Shown here piece by piece: positions 1 through 7,503 of a stretch of DNA of 29,926 bases. The translations under genes were made by a program, and so were the position numbers. Below the pieces are notes generated by a model. That model was not told the origin of the DNA and did no database searches. It saw only the letters and a list, made by a program, of their open reading frames with translations. How positions within the stretch are numbered: the stretch's first letter is position 1; each line of letters opens with the position of its first letter. The stretch is from positions 1-29,926 of the forward strand of contig DASTCG010000094.1 in NCBI GenBank assembly GCA_035711385.1, written 5' to 3'. This DNA comes from JACDAN01 sp035711385 (lineage in GTDB: Bacteria; Actinomycetota; Thermoleophilia; Gaiellales; Gaiellaceae).

Positions 1-1
1 G

Positions 2-865
2 GCGGTCGTCAGCTCCTCTCCCGCTGCCGCGATCGACCCGTTCTTCCTCAGCGCGAAGGACGAGAACTCGGTCGTGGGCTACGTCGGGACGCCGACGAAC
101 ATCAACGGCTTCACGCCGGGCTACCGCCTCCCGATCGGCGCGGCGGGCGCGAACTTCGCCCAGCCCGGGCGCTACTACGTCGCCGTCGACTCGGGCCGCG
201 ACGAGTTCACGAATCAGCGGCGAGCCGGGTCGTACCGCCTGCGCTCCTGGGTGAACGACATGCGGCCGCCGACCGTCCGCCTGCTCACGACGCGTGTGAG
301 CGCGGGCCGCCCGACGATCGCGATCCAGACGCTCGACACGGGCGCCGGCGTGGATCCGTTCTCGCTCGTCTTCAACTACGGCCGCGTGCTGATCGGCGCC
401 GCCGCCTACGACCCGTTCTCCGGCGTCGCGCTCTTCCCGCTCCCCGACGCCGCGCCGAGGATCGGAGCGGGCCGGCGGCGCGTGGCCTTCCAGACGGCCG
501 ACTACCAGGAGGCGAAGAACGCCGACGTCTACGGCCGCGATCTGATGCCGAACACGCGGGTCAAAGCGTCCCGCCTTCGCGTCGTCTCCGGGCCTACCCT
601 CACGTGGCTGATGCCGCGGAGCCGGACGTGCGTCGCGCGCAGTGCTCCGCTCCTCGTGGTCGCCGGCCCGGCAGGGAAGGCGCGCACCGCTCGCTTCTTC
701 GACGGCAGGCGCCACATCCGTTCGCTGCGGCGCAACGTCGCGGGCCTGTACTCCTCCACGTGGCGAACCGGGAAGACCAAGCGCGGGCTGCACACGCTTC
801 GCGCGGTGGTGCGCATCGGCGGGAAGCGCGTCGAGGCGACGCGGGTCGTGCGCGTGTGCCGGTAG
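2..865 (+). CDS. C-terminal part of a secreted Ig-like/S8-associated protein (5' end outside window)
   Basis: The reading frame is open from the left edge (base 2) to a TAG at 863-865, so only the last 287 residues are seen. It begins inside a beta-rich domain with a PGRYYVAVDSGRDEF segment, followed by an Ig-like module starting near PPTVRLL and a second basic module near the end with two cysteines, one in RSRTCVAR and one next to the terminus. No catalytic motif is visible in this part. The sequence resembles, from memory, the C-terminal tails of subtilisin-like (S8) secreted proteases of Thermoleophilia. That identification is inference; another large exported beta-domain protein is possible. 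The end overlaps the SDR start by 10 bp, which suggests co-transcription. Confidence 0.7.
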   Translation, partial: AVVSSSPAAAIDPFFLSAKDENSVVGYVGTPTNINGFTPGYRLPIGAAGANFAQPGRYYVAVDSGRDEFTNQRRAGSYRLRSWVNDMRPPTVRLLTTRVSAGRPTIAIQTLDTGAGVDPFSLVFNYGRVLIGAAAYDPFSGVALFPLPDAAPRIGAGRRRVAFQTADYQEAKNADVYGRDLMPNTRVKASRLRVVSGPTLTWLMPRSRTCVARSAPLLVVAGPAGKARTARFFDGRRHIRSLRRNVAGLYSSTWRTGKTKRGLHTLRAVVRIGGKRVEATRVVRVCR

Positions 866-1617
866 CAGTCGTCACCGGCGGCAGCTCCGGCATCGGGGCC
901 GCCGTCGCCCGCCGGCTCGCGGAGAGGGGCTGGCACTGCGTGCTCGTCGCGCGGAACGAGGACCGCCTGCGCGCTGTCGCCGGGGAGATCGGCGGCGAGC
1001 ACGAGGTCTGCGACATCGGCGACCGCGCGGCGGTCGACCGGATGGCGGTCGGCGTGACCGAGCGTCATCCGCGGATCGGGCTGCTCGTGAACAACGCCGG
1101 GCTCTCGGGCCGGACGCCGGGTGATCCCCGCCGGCGCGGCTTCGTCGACACCGATCCCGAGTGGATCGAGGCGCTCGTCCGGATCAACTTCCTCGGCGCG
1201 GTGTGGTGCCTGCGCGCGTTCCTGTCGGCGCTCGAGGCGTCGCGCCCGGCGCACGTCGTCAACGTCGCCTCCGTCGCCGGGACGGTCGCCGTGCCCCCGG
1301 GGCTGTACGCGGCGACCAAGCACGCACTCGTCGGCTTCTCCCGATCGCAGGCTGCGACGCTCCGGCGGCGCGGGATCCACGTCCACACCGCGAACCCCGG
1401 CTTCGTCGAGACGCCCGGCTTCCCGCAGCGCGGCGTCCTCGGGAACCGGCTGCTCGAGCGGGCGGTGGTCACTCCCGAGTACACGGCCCGGCGGATCGTC
1501 TCCGCCGTCGAGCGCGACCGGCCCGAAATCTTCGTACCCGGCTGGTACCGCGTGCCGGCAGTCGCCCAGGCGCTCGCTCCGGGGCTCGTCAGCCGTCTGC
1601 TGGCCCGCCGGCGGTAA
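856..1617 (+). CDS. Short-chain dehydrogenase/reductase (SDR)
   Basis: A 253-residue classical SDR, the usual length. Visible motifs are the NAD(P)-binding TGGSSGIG (residues 7-14), NNAG (79-82), the active-site Asn111, Ser139, and YAATK with Tyr151 and Lys155. It is expected to be a cytoplasmic NAD(P)H-dependent oxidoreductase acting on an alcohol/ketone pair; the substrate cannot be read from the sequence. The GTG at 856 is chosen because it places the Rossmann glycines at the normal distance from the N terminus, and it overlaps the upstream stop by 10 bp. Extending further upstream would only run through the other gene in the wrong frame. The C terminus (after about residue 185) resembles SDRs that act on lipophilic substrates, but this is weak evidence. 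Confidence 0.92.
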   Translation: MPVAVVTGGSSGIGAAVARRLAERGWHCVLVARNEDRLRAVAGEIGGEHEVCDIGDRAAVDRMAVGVTERHPRIGLLVNNAGLSGRTPGDPRRRGFVDTDPEWIEALVRINFLGAVWCLRAFLSALEASRPAHVVNVASVAGTVAVPPGLYAATKHALVGFSRSQAATLRRRGIHVHTANPGFVETPGFPQRGVLGNRLLERAVVTPEYTARRIVSAVERDRPEIFVPGWYRVPAVAQALAPGLVSRLLARRR

Positions 1618-1627
1618 CGTCCCTTGG

Positions 1628-1930
1628 GTGACCGTCGAGCTCCTCTACTGGGAGGGTTGCCCCTCGTACCCCGAGGCGCGTGAGCTCCTCGAGGACGTCC
1701 TCCGGCAGCGGGGGCTCGAAGTCGAGATGCGTGTTACGCACGTCGCGACGAGAGAGGAGGCCGAGGAGCTGCGCTTTCCCGGCTCGCCCACGATCCGCGT
1801 CGACGGCCGCGACGTCGATCCGGCCGGCGGCGACGGGCCTCCATCGCTCAGCTGCCGGATCTACCGGCGGCCCGACGGCCGCGTCTCGCCGATTCCGTCC
1901 CGCGAACAGCTCGAGGAGGCCCTCGCATGA
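1628..1930 (+). CDS. Small thioredoxin-fold protein (alkylmercury-lyase-like family)
   Basis: A 100-residue protein starting at GTG 1628, ten bases after the SDR stop. The N-terminal strand is followed by YWEGCPSYPEA, placing a single Cys11 at the position of the first thioredoxin CxxC cysteine; the second position is Tyr. The FPGSPTIRVDG segment (about 50-60) has the cis-Pro typical of the thioredoxin fold, and Cys76 lies in SLSCRIY. Such proteins are often labelled thioredoxin family or alkylmercury-lyase-like; the function is unknown and a metal-handling or thiol-relay role is only possible. Its stop overlaps the next ATG (ATGA), so it is very likely translationally coupled to the peroxiredoxin-like gene. 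Confidence 0.8.
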   Translation: MTVELLYWEGCPSYPEARELLEDVLRQRGLEVEMRVTHVATREEAEELRFPGSPTIRVDGRDVDPAGGDGPPSLSCRIYRRPDGRVSPIPSREQLEEALA

Positions 1931-2457
1931 GCCTGATGCTCGCCACGGAGGCGCCGCCGTTCGACCTTCCCGGCGTCGACGGCCGCAACCACTCGCTCGA
2001 CGACTACTCCGGCGTACCGGTGCTCGCCGTCGTCTGGTCCTGCAACCACTGCCCGTACGTGATCGCGTGGGAGGGGCGCATGAACGCGCTCCAAGAGGAG
2101 TACGGCGATCGCGGCTTCCGCCTCGTGGCGATCAACTCGAATGATGCGGAGAACTATCCCGCGGACTCGTTCGAGGCCATGGAGGCGCGGGCGCGGGAGC
2201 AGGGGTTCAACTTCGACTACCTGTACGACGAAGACCAGTCCGTCGCCCGGCAGTATGGGCCTGAGCGGACGCCCGAGGTCTTCCTCTTCGACCGGGACCG
2301 TCGCCTCGTCTACCACGGCGCGATCGACGACAGCCGCGAGGAGAGCGAGGTCGGCGAGCGCTACCTGCGCGACGCGATCGAGGCGCTGCTCGCCGACCGC
2401 GACCCGCCTGTGACCGAGACGCGCGCAGTCGGCTGCACCGTCAAGTGGAAGGGCTAG
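1927..2457 (+). CDS. Thioredoxin/peroxiredoxin-like protein (AhpC/TSA, PRX-like1 type)
   Basis: A 176-residue redoxin. The N-terminal APPFDLPGVDG is the standard redoxin entry, and WSCNHCPYV gives a CxxC pair (Cys39, Cys42) after the second strand. The TPEVFLFD segment carries the cis-Pro loop. A third cysteine (Cys170) sits in the C-terminal VGCTVKWK, a pattern I associate with the PRX-like1 group. It is expected to be a cytoplasmic thiol reductase or peroxidase. The ATG overlaps the previous stop by 4 bp (ATGA), and the two thioredoxin folds are probably made together. It converges on the nucleotidyltransferase gene across a 104-bp gap (2458-2561) in which I see short GC-rich inverted repeats but no clear terminator. 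Confidence 0.88.
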   Translation: MSLMLATEAPPFDLPGVDGRNHSLDDYSGVPVLAVVWSCNHCPYVIAWEGRMNALQEEYGDRGFRLVAINSNDAENYPADSFEAMEARAREQGFNFDYLYDEDQSVARQYGPERTPEVFLFDRDRRLVYHGAIDDSREESEVGERYLRDAIEALLADRDPPVTETRAVGCTVKWKG

Positions 2458-2561
2458 GCGCCTCCAGGCGAACCGTGGTCTAGGTCAGGCGCGCCCAGCC
2501 TCCTCCCCGCTGCGAGCGTAGCGCCGGCGGGCGCGCGCATGGGTGACGCCTTCGCGCCGGA

Positions 2562-3617
2562 TCAGCGCCGGCGTTCGCTCGCGTCCGCGCCGTGCCGGAC
2601 GAGCTCGAGCGCCTCCTCGCGGGTGGAGATCGTGCCTGCCGCCCGCTCCTCCGCGATCCGCTCCAGCCAGGCGCCAACCTCAGGCCCGGGCGGGAGGCCG
2701 AGCTGGTCGCCTCGGACGAGCGGCGCCTCGGGATCATTCGCGCGCGCAACCTCGATCGCGCGCTCGAGCTTCTCGTCGCCGCCCGCGAACCGCGCGGCGT
2801 CCACCGCCCACGGCTCCGTCGCCCTCCGGAAGCGGTGGATCGCCCGCGGCGAGCGGTCCTCGGGCAGCCGAGCCCGCAGCAGCGCCGCTGCGTAGCGCCG
2901 CAGGTCGTTCGAGATCGGGAAGCGGCGGACCCCGTCGCCGAAGACGGCGACGAGACGCAGCTCGGGCGTCGCTTCCCCGAGGCGCGACAGTCGCTCCAGC
3001 GAGCCGCCGAGCAGCCCGAGCAAGCCCAGCTCGTCCAGCCGCTCGTAGCCGGCCGGGCTCAGCCGCTCGAGCTCGGCCAGGATCCGCTCGCCCGCCGGGC
3101 GGTCGACGAGACCCGCATCGGCCCGCACCAACCTCTCCGTCTCGGGATCCAGCGCGAAGCCGAGCTCGTCCTCGAGCCGCACGGCGCGCAAGAGACGGAG
3201 CGGATCGTCCCGGAAAACATCCGGCCCGACGGCCCGCAACACGCGACGCTCCAGGTCGGGGAGACCGCCGAAGGGATCGATCGGGTTGCCGCCTGCAAGC
3301 GGCCGCGCGATCGCGTTGATCGTGAAGTCCCTCGTCGCGAGATCGTCGTCGATCCCTCCGGGGAGCGGCGTGAAGTCGACCGTCCGCCCAGCCGACAGGG
3401 CGACGCGCCAGGCGCCGTGCCGCTCGGAGAGCGGAAACGGAGCGCCCTCCGCGCGGCGCGCGTAGCGCCGGGCGGTCCGCTCCGGATCCCGGCAAGCGAT
3501 GTCGAGGTCGACCACCTCGCGAGCGAGCAGCTCGTCCCGGATCGCGCCGCCGACGACCCACGCCTCGTCGCTGCCGAGAACCTCGCGGGCGAGCTCAAGA
3601 GGCTTCAACATCATCAT
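2562..3617 (-). CDS. CCA-adding enzyme / poly(A) polymerase family nucleotidyltransferase
   Basis: Up to 351 residues of the class II nucleotidyltransferase family. Motifs in order: VVGGAIRD (residues 21-28), the catalytic metal-binding DLD (Asp37, Asp39), TRDFTINAIA, and RDDPLRLLRAVRL for the neck helices. It should add CCA to tRNA 3' ends or A residues to RNA. The C-terminal part is alpha-helical but shows no HD phosphohydrolase motif, and the protein is shorter than typical actinobacterial PcnA (around 480 residues), so I give no symbol. Three consecutive ATG codons (3617, 3614, 3611) could start it; the first follows GAGG by 7 nt, and all lie in a perfect hairpin. It begins 11 nt after the alr stop and is the last gene of the HAD-acpS-nnr-alr run. 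Confidence 0.88.
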   Translation of the reverse strand: MMMLKPLELAREVLGSDEAWVVGGAIRDELLAREVVDLDIACRDPERTARRYARRAEGAPFPLSERHGAWRVALSAGRTVDFTPLPGGIDDDLATRDFTINAIARPLAGGNPIDPFGGLPDLERRVLRAVGPDVFRDDPLRLLRAVRLEDELGFALDPETERLVRADAGLVDRPAGERILAELERLSPAGYERLDELGLLGLLGGSLERLSRLGEATPELRLVAVFGDGVRRFPISNDLRRYAAALLRARLPEDRSPRAIHRFRRATEPWAVDAARFAGGDEKLERAIEVARANDPEAPLVRGDQLGLPPGPEVGAWLERIAEERAAGTISTREEALELVRHGADASERRR

Positions 3618-3629
3618 GTTGAAGCCTCT
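3598..3629 (-). promoter_or_regulatory. Perfect 14-bp hairpin enclosing the start of the nucleotidyltransferase gene
   Basis: Bases 3598-3611 and 3616-3629 are exact reverse complements with a 4-nt loop (3612-3615). Read on the minus strand, the 5' arm contains the last base of the alr stop codon, a GAGG ribosome-binding-like tetramer and the first bases of the start codon; the loop and 3' arm hold the ATG repeats and the first codons. The structure would hide the start region unless ribosomes finishing alr open it. There is no U-tract, so an intrinsic terminator is less likely. A tiny inserted palindrome is an alternative. Confidence 0.75.
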
Positions 3630-4648
3630 CAGCCATCGACGACGGTTCTCCGCGCCCGCAGAGAGCCCGATTCGATCCGGGAGACGATCTCGTAGTTGAT
3701 CGTGCCTGCGACCCGAGCGTGCTCCTCGGCGAGCACGCCGTCGCCGATCAGCGTCACCGGCGTGTCCACCGCCAGCTCCTCGTCGAGGCGGACTGCGATT
3801 GCGTCCATCGAGACCGTGCCGACGACCCGGCAGCGCCTGCTCCCGATCGCCACGTCCGTGCCGGTCATGTCCCGGCGGAACCCGTCGGCGTACCCGACCG
3901 GAACGATGCCGATCCAGGTGTCGGACTCGGCGACGAAGCGGCGTCCGTAGCCAGTGCTCTCGCCGGCCCGCAACCGCTTGACCTGCGCAAGGCGGCTCTC
4001 CCAGCGGAGCGCCGGCTCGAGACCGTCGTCGGCCGGATCGCCGCCGAAGGGCGAGAGGCCGTAGAGCGCGATCCCGCACCGGGCGGCGTCGAACCTCGCC
4101 TCCGGGAGCCGGAGGACGGCGGCACTGTTGGCGGCGTGGCGGACGAGGTGTGCGTACGGCGCCGTCGCCTCGGCGAACCGGGCGGCCTGCACCCGGGTGA
4201 ACTCCGGGTCGCTGTCCGCCGTCGCAAGGTGGGTCATGAGCCCGACGACTTCCGCGCTCGGCTCCGGCAGCTCTGAAAGACCCCAACGGCCCATCCCTGT
4301 GTCCAGCTTCAGGTGGACGCGGACGCCTTCGGGAACCGGCAGCTCCCAGAGCGCAAGCTCGAGCTCGGCCTCGCGGGCGAGCGCGATCTCCCGCCCCGCA
4401 GACGGGCCCATGACCACGATGCGCACGCCGGCGAACTCCTCGCGCAGCTCGAGCCCCTCGGCGACGGTGGCGACGCAGAGCGCCGACGCGCCCTCGCCGA
4501 GCGCCGCACCCGCGACGTCGACCGCGCCGTGGCCGTAGCCGTTCGCCTTGACGACCGCCCACAGCGCCGCTCCCTCGAGCGCCTCGAGGAGCCGGCGGGT
4601 GTTGCGGCGCACCGCGCCGAGGTCGATCGTGACCTCAGACCTGTGCAT
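3629..4648 (-). CDS. alr: Alanine racemase
   Basis: A 339-residue PLP enzyme that interconverts L- and D-alanine for peptidoglycan. The N-terminal barrel carries AVVKANGYGHG, with Lys34 as the Schiff-base lysine. The GIALYGLSP segment and the C-terminal TGYGRRF (active-site Tyr from the partner subunit), VPVGYADGF and VSMDAIAV follow in the normal order. The usual RPGI is RCGI here. The length is slightly below the common 360-380 residues. The ATG at 4648 lies directly before the conserved EVTIDLGAV start and overlaps the nnr stop by 14 bp, so the gene is likely coupled to nnr. Confidence 0.96.
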   Translation of the reverse strand: MHRSEVTIDLGAVRRNTRRLLEALEGAALWAVVKANGYGHGAVDVAGAALGEGASALCVATVAEGLELREEFAGVRIVVMGPSAGREIALAREAELELALWELPVPEGVRVHLKLDTGMGRWGLSELPEPSAEVVGLMTHLATADSDPEFTRVQAARFAEATAPYAHLVRHAANSAAVLRLPEARFDAARCGIALYGLSPFGGDPADDGLEPALRWESRLAQVKRLRAGESTGYGRRFVAESDTWIGIVPVGYADGFRRDMTGTDVAIGSRRCRVVGTVSMDAIAVRLDEELAVDTPVTLIGDGVLAEEHARVAGTINYEIVSRIESGSLRARRTVVDG

Positions 4649-5957
4649 CGAGGACTCGCGGAATGCCTTCGAGCAGGTCGCCGGCGACCAGGCCCGACCG
4701 GCGGCCCGACGCGGCCACCGCGTCCGTATGGACGCGGACGGCAGCCGCGGCGGCCGTCCTCGGCTCCATGCCCTTGGCCAGAAACGCGGCGACGACGCCG
4801 GTGAGGACGTCGCCGGTGCCCGCCGTGGCGAGAGGCGCGGCTCCGCCGGCAACGAGCGGCCCCTCCCCGGGCGCGCCCACGAGCGTGCCTTCGCCCTTGA
4901 GGATCACGACGCACCGGAAGGCTTCCACGGCACGGCGCAGCGCCTGCAGGCGGTGCGCATCGACCCACGACGACTCCTCGCCGAGCAACCGACCCAGCTC
5001 GCCCGAGTGTGGGGTGAGCACGGTCGGCCCGTCTCGCTCGAACGGCCGGAGCTCGCGGAGGCCGTCGGCGTCGATCACGGCCGGCAGGTCGGTCTCCTTC
5101 AGGAGCCGATGGACGAGATCGTGCCGCTCGGGGCCGAGCCCGGGGCCGATTGCCAGAGCGGTGGCGCGCTCGACTCCCTTCCAGACCTCGTCGAGCGGGC
5201 GCTTGACCGCCTCCCGCAACCGCGTCTCGATCACGGGCAGCGACTCCGGCGGCGCGGCGACCGCCACGTAGCCGGCGTCTGACCGGAACGCGGCCTCGGC
5301 GGTCAGCGTGACCGCGCCCGTCATCCCCGGCGACCCACCCACGACGAGCACCGAGCCCGCTGTGTACTTCGTGTCGCCCGGCCGGCGCCGCGGGACGAGC
5401 CGAGCGATCTCGGGCAGCACGCGCGCATGCTCGGTCGGCCGGTGCTCGAGGCCGATGTCCGCGACGACGACCTCGCCGGCCCGGAACCGGCCCGGGGCCA
5501 CCGCGTGTCCGACCTTGCGGCCGTGGAACGTGACGGTCACCACCGCCTCGACGGCGTCGCCCGGAACCTCTCCGGTGGACCCGTCCACGCCGGAGGGGAT
5601 GTCGACGGCGACCACCGGCGTCCCCGACTCGTTGATCGCCCGGATCTGGGCGGCGGCCTCGTCCCGGGGCGGCGGCCGGAACCCGGTGCCGAAGAGCGCG
5701 TCGAGGACGACGTCCGCCTCGCCGAGCGACCGTTCCTCCCACCCGGCCGCGCGGAGGAGCTCGGCCGCGATCCGCCCGTCGCCGCCGTTGGCGCCCCCGC
5801 CGCACACCGCGGCGAACGAGCGCGCCTCTGGATACCGGCGCAGCACCTCGTCCGCGACCGCGGCGCCCGCGCGCCGCATCAGCTCCTCGACGTCGTGGCC
5901 CTCCTCCGCCGTCCGCATCTCCGCGGCGGTGTACAGCGGCTCAAACGGTTCCGACAT
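4635..5957 (-). CDS. nnr: Bifunctional NAD(P)HX epimerase/dehydratase
   Basis: A 440-residue fusion that repairs hydrated NAD(P)H. The N-terminal YjeF_N (epimerase) domain shows GGGANGGDG (53-61) and VVAVDIPSGVDGSTG. The C-terminal carbohydrate-kinase-like dehydratase domain starts near residue 205 with TKYTAGSVLVVGGSPGMTGA, continues with IGPGLG, and has GTGDVLTG at 380-387 with the catalytic Asp. It is somewhat short for the family (about 500), mainly through a compact N domain. The start ATG overlaps the acpS end by 17 bp and the stop overlaps alr by 14 bp. acpS-nnr-alr is a common actinobacterial arrangement. Confidence 0.94.
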   Translation of the reverse strand: MSEPFEPLYTAAEMRTAEEGHDVEELMRRAGAAVADEVLRRYPEARSFAAVCGGGANGGDGRIAAELLRAAGWEERSLGEADVVLDALFGTGFRPPPRDEAAAQIRAINESGTPVVAVDIPSGVDGSTGEVPGDAVEAVVTVTFHGRKVGHAVAPGRFRAGEVVVADIGLEHRPTEHARVLPEIARLVPRRRPGDTKYTAGSVLVVGGSPGMTGAVTLTAEAAFRSDAGYVAVAAPPESLPVIETRLREAVKRPLDEVWKGVERATALAIGPGLGPERHDLVHRLLKETDLPAVIDADGLRELRPFERDGPTVLTPHSGELGRLLGEESSWVDAHRLQALRRAVEAFRCVVILKGEGTLVGAPGEGPLVAGGAAPLATAGTGDVLTGVVAAFLAKGMEPRTAAAAAVRVHTDAVAASGRRSGLVAGDLLEGIPRVLDAQV

Positions 5958-6324
5958 CCCGTTCGGCCACCACGCAGACGGCGCTCGCGAGCTCGCGCGA
6001 GTGCGACATCGAGAGGTCGATCGGCCCGGCATCGACGCGTTCGGCCCAGCGGGCCGCCCGGCCGGAAAGCCTCACGGTCGGCTTCGGCCGGCCGGCGATC
6101 TCGATGTCGCGCCAGGCGAAGAGCCGCGCGACACCCAGCCCGAGCGCCTTGCCGACCGCCTCCTTGCCGGCGAAGCGTGCGGCGTAGTGCTGCGCGGGAT
6201 TCGGCCGCGCGTCGCAGTAGGCCTGCTCCGCAGCGGTGAAGCAGCGGTCGCGAAAGCCCGAGTACCGGTCGAGTGCCTCTCGGATCCGGCCGATCTCGAT
6301 CATGTCGACGCCGACCCGGGTCAC
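5941..6324 (-). CDS. acpS: Holo-[acyl-carrier-protein] synthase
   Basis: A 127-residue AcpS that transfers 4'-phosphopantetheine from CoA to acyl carrier protein. The N-terminal VGVDMIEIGRI supplies the Mg-binding Asp7, FAGKEAVGKALG holds Glu55, and SMSHSRELA lies near the C terminus, all typical. The start is the GTG of a GTGA overlap with the HAD gene stop (6321-6324); this gives the standard length with the Asp motif at residue 7. The 3' end overlaps nnr by 17 bp. It is probably expressed from the HAD promoter as part of one mRNA. Confidence 0.96.
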   Translation of the reverse strand: MTRVGVDMIEIGRIREALDRYSGFRDRCFTAAEQAYCDARPNPAQHYAARFAGKEAVGKALGLGVARLFAWRDIEIAGRPKPTVRLSGRAARWAERVDAGPIDLSMSHSRELASAVCVVAERDVGTV

Positions 6325-7094
6325 GCCTCTTCGAGCCAGCGGGGGAAGTCGGCAATCGAGGACAGGATCGCGTCCGGCCGCGTCATCCCCCGCTCCACGG
6401 CGTCGGGCCGGAACTTGCCGGTGCGGACGAGAACCGTCTTCAGACCGTGCTGCTGCGCGCCTGCGACGTCGGCCTCGATGTCGTCGCCGACCATCCACGT
6501 CATCTCGGGGTCGGCGTCGAGAGCCTCCAGCGCGGCCGTGAAGTAGGGCCCGCTGGGCTTCCCGACCACCGTCGCTTCCACGTCGGCGGCGTACTCGAGC
6601 CCGGCGACGAAGCAGCCCGAGTCGAGGAGCGGCCCTCGGGCGGTCTGCCACCAGCGGTTCTTGTGCAGGCAGTAGAGCTCGGCGCCCAGCTCGAGCTCCG
6701 CGAAGGCGCGTGCGAGGTTCATGTACGAGAACACCCGGCTCGTCTCGTCGGTCTCGTCCGCGCCGCCGAGAAGCACGGCCTCGGCGTCCTCGCCGACGAG
6801 CTCGACGTCGCCGAGGTCCTCCAGCACCGCCGCCATCGTCAGCGCGAGGACGCGTTTGCCGGCGAGGGCGCGTGCCGCCGCCACCGCGGTCGTCTGGAGC
6901 TCCTCCTCCTCGAGCTCGAAGCCGATGGAGCGAAGCGCTGCGACCAGCGTCCGCCTCGACTGCGTGGTGTTGTTCGTGACGAACCGGAGGCGGTGCCCGT
7001 TCTCGCGCAGTCGCGCGACCGCCTCCGGGGCGCCGCGAATCGGCACGCCCGAGACGTGGAGGACGCCGTCGACGTCCAGCAGAATTGCGGCCAT
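6321..7094 (-). CDS. HAD-IIA family phosphatase (NagD/HDHD2-like)
   Basis: A 257-residue HAD hydrolase. The catalytic nucleophile motif LDVDGVL places Asp7 and Asp9; motif II is FVTNNTTQS; motif III Lys is in VVGKPSGPYF; motif IV is MVGDDIEADVAGA. The central cap region is of the C2A (NagD/PGP) type. It should dephosphorylate a small phosphorylated metabolite, but the substrate is not readable. It is the first gene of the acpS-nnr-alr-nucleotidyltransferase run. The ATG at 7094 lies in CCATGG, shared head-to-head with the start of arfB. A TAGACT hexamer ends 8 nt before this ATG, consistent with a leaderless message. Confidence 0.92.
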   Translation of the reverse strand: MAAILLDVDGVLHVSGVPIRGAPEAVARLRENGHRLRFVTNNTTQSRRTLVAALRSIGFELEEEELQTTAVAAARALAGKRVLALTMAAVLEDLGDVELVGEDAEAVLLGGADETDETSRVFSYMNLARAFAELELGAELYCLHKNRWWQTARGPLLDSGCFVAGLEYAADVEATVVGKPSGPYFTAALEALDADPEMTWMVGDDIEADVAGAQQHGLKTVLVRTGKFRPDAVERGMTRPDAILSSIADFPRWLEEA

Positions 7095-7503
7095 GGACGG
7101 CGAGTCTATTCAGGTGACGAGGACGGTCGCGATCCCCGTGTCGGAGATCGAGCTGCGCTTCTCCCGGCCGAGCGGACCGGGCGGCCAGCACGCCCAGAAG
7201 ACCGAGACGCGAGTCGAGGCGGTCTTCGACGTCGAGCGCTCGACCGGCCTCACCGAGACGCAGAAGGAGCGCGTCGTGCGCAAGGCGGGGCCGGTGCTCC
7301 GCTCGGTGGCGCAGGACGAGCGCAGCCAGGCGCGCAACCGCGAGCTCGCCGTCGAGCGCCTCGTCGAGTCGCTTCGTGACGCCCTGCGCGTCGAGCGCCC
7401 CCGTCGGGCCACCAGGCCCACAGCAGCCGCGACCGAGCGCCGGCTCGACCAGAAGCGCCGCCGCAGCGAGACGAAGCAGTTACGGCGGCGGCCGGAGAGC
7501 TAA
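7093..7503 (+). CDS. arfB: Alternative ribosome-rescue factor ArfB (ICT1/YaeJ-like peptidyl-tRNA hydrolase)
   Basis: A 136-residue protein with the class I release-factor core RPSGPGGQHAQKTETRVE, placing the catalytic GGQ at 30-32, and a long Lys/Arg-rich C-terminal tail (about 100-136, ending in KRRRSETKQLRRR) expected to enter the empty mRNA channel of stalled ribosomes. It lacks the codon-recognition domains of RF1/RF2, as the family does. ATG 7093 is used; GTG 7114 (seven residues shorter) is an alternative. CAGAAT ends 7 nt before ATG 7093 and may be a weak leaderless -10. It is divergent from the HAD gene with overlapping starts, and its stop overlaps the stop of the GGDEF gene. Confidence 0.9.
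   Translation: MDGESIQVTRTVAIPVSEIELRFSRPSGPGGQHAQKTETRVEAVFDVERSTGLTETQKERVVRKAGPVLRSVAQDERSQARNRELAVERLVESLRDALRVERPRRATRPTAAATERRLDQKRRRSETKQLRRRPES
7103..7108 (-). promoter_or_regulatory. Candidate leaderless -10 (TAGACT) for the HAD-acpS-nnr-alr operon
   Basis: On the minus strand TAGACT is followed by 8 nt and the ATG of the HAD gene. It fits the TANNNT pattern of actinobacterial -10 boxes, with transcription starting at or next to the start codon. No strong -35 is visible. The box lies inside the first codons of arfB on the other strand. Confidence 0.45.

Noticed and set aside
2458..2561. Terminator or small RNA between the redoxin and nucleotidyltransferase genes
   Set aside because: Only short GC-rich inverted repeats of 4-6 bp, expected by chance at this base composition.
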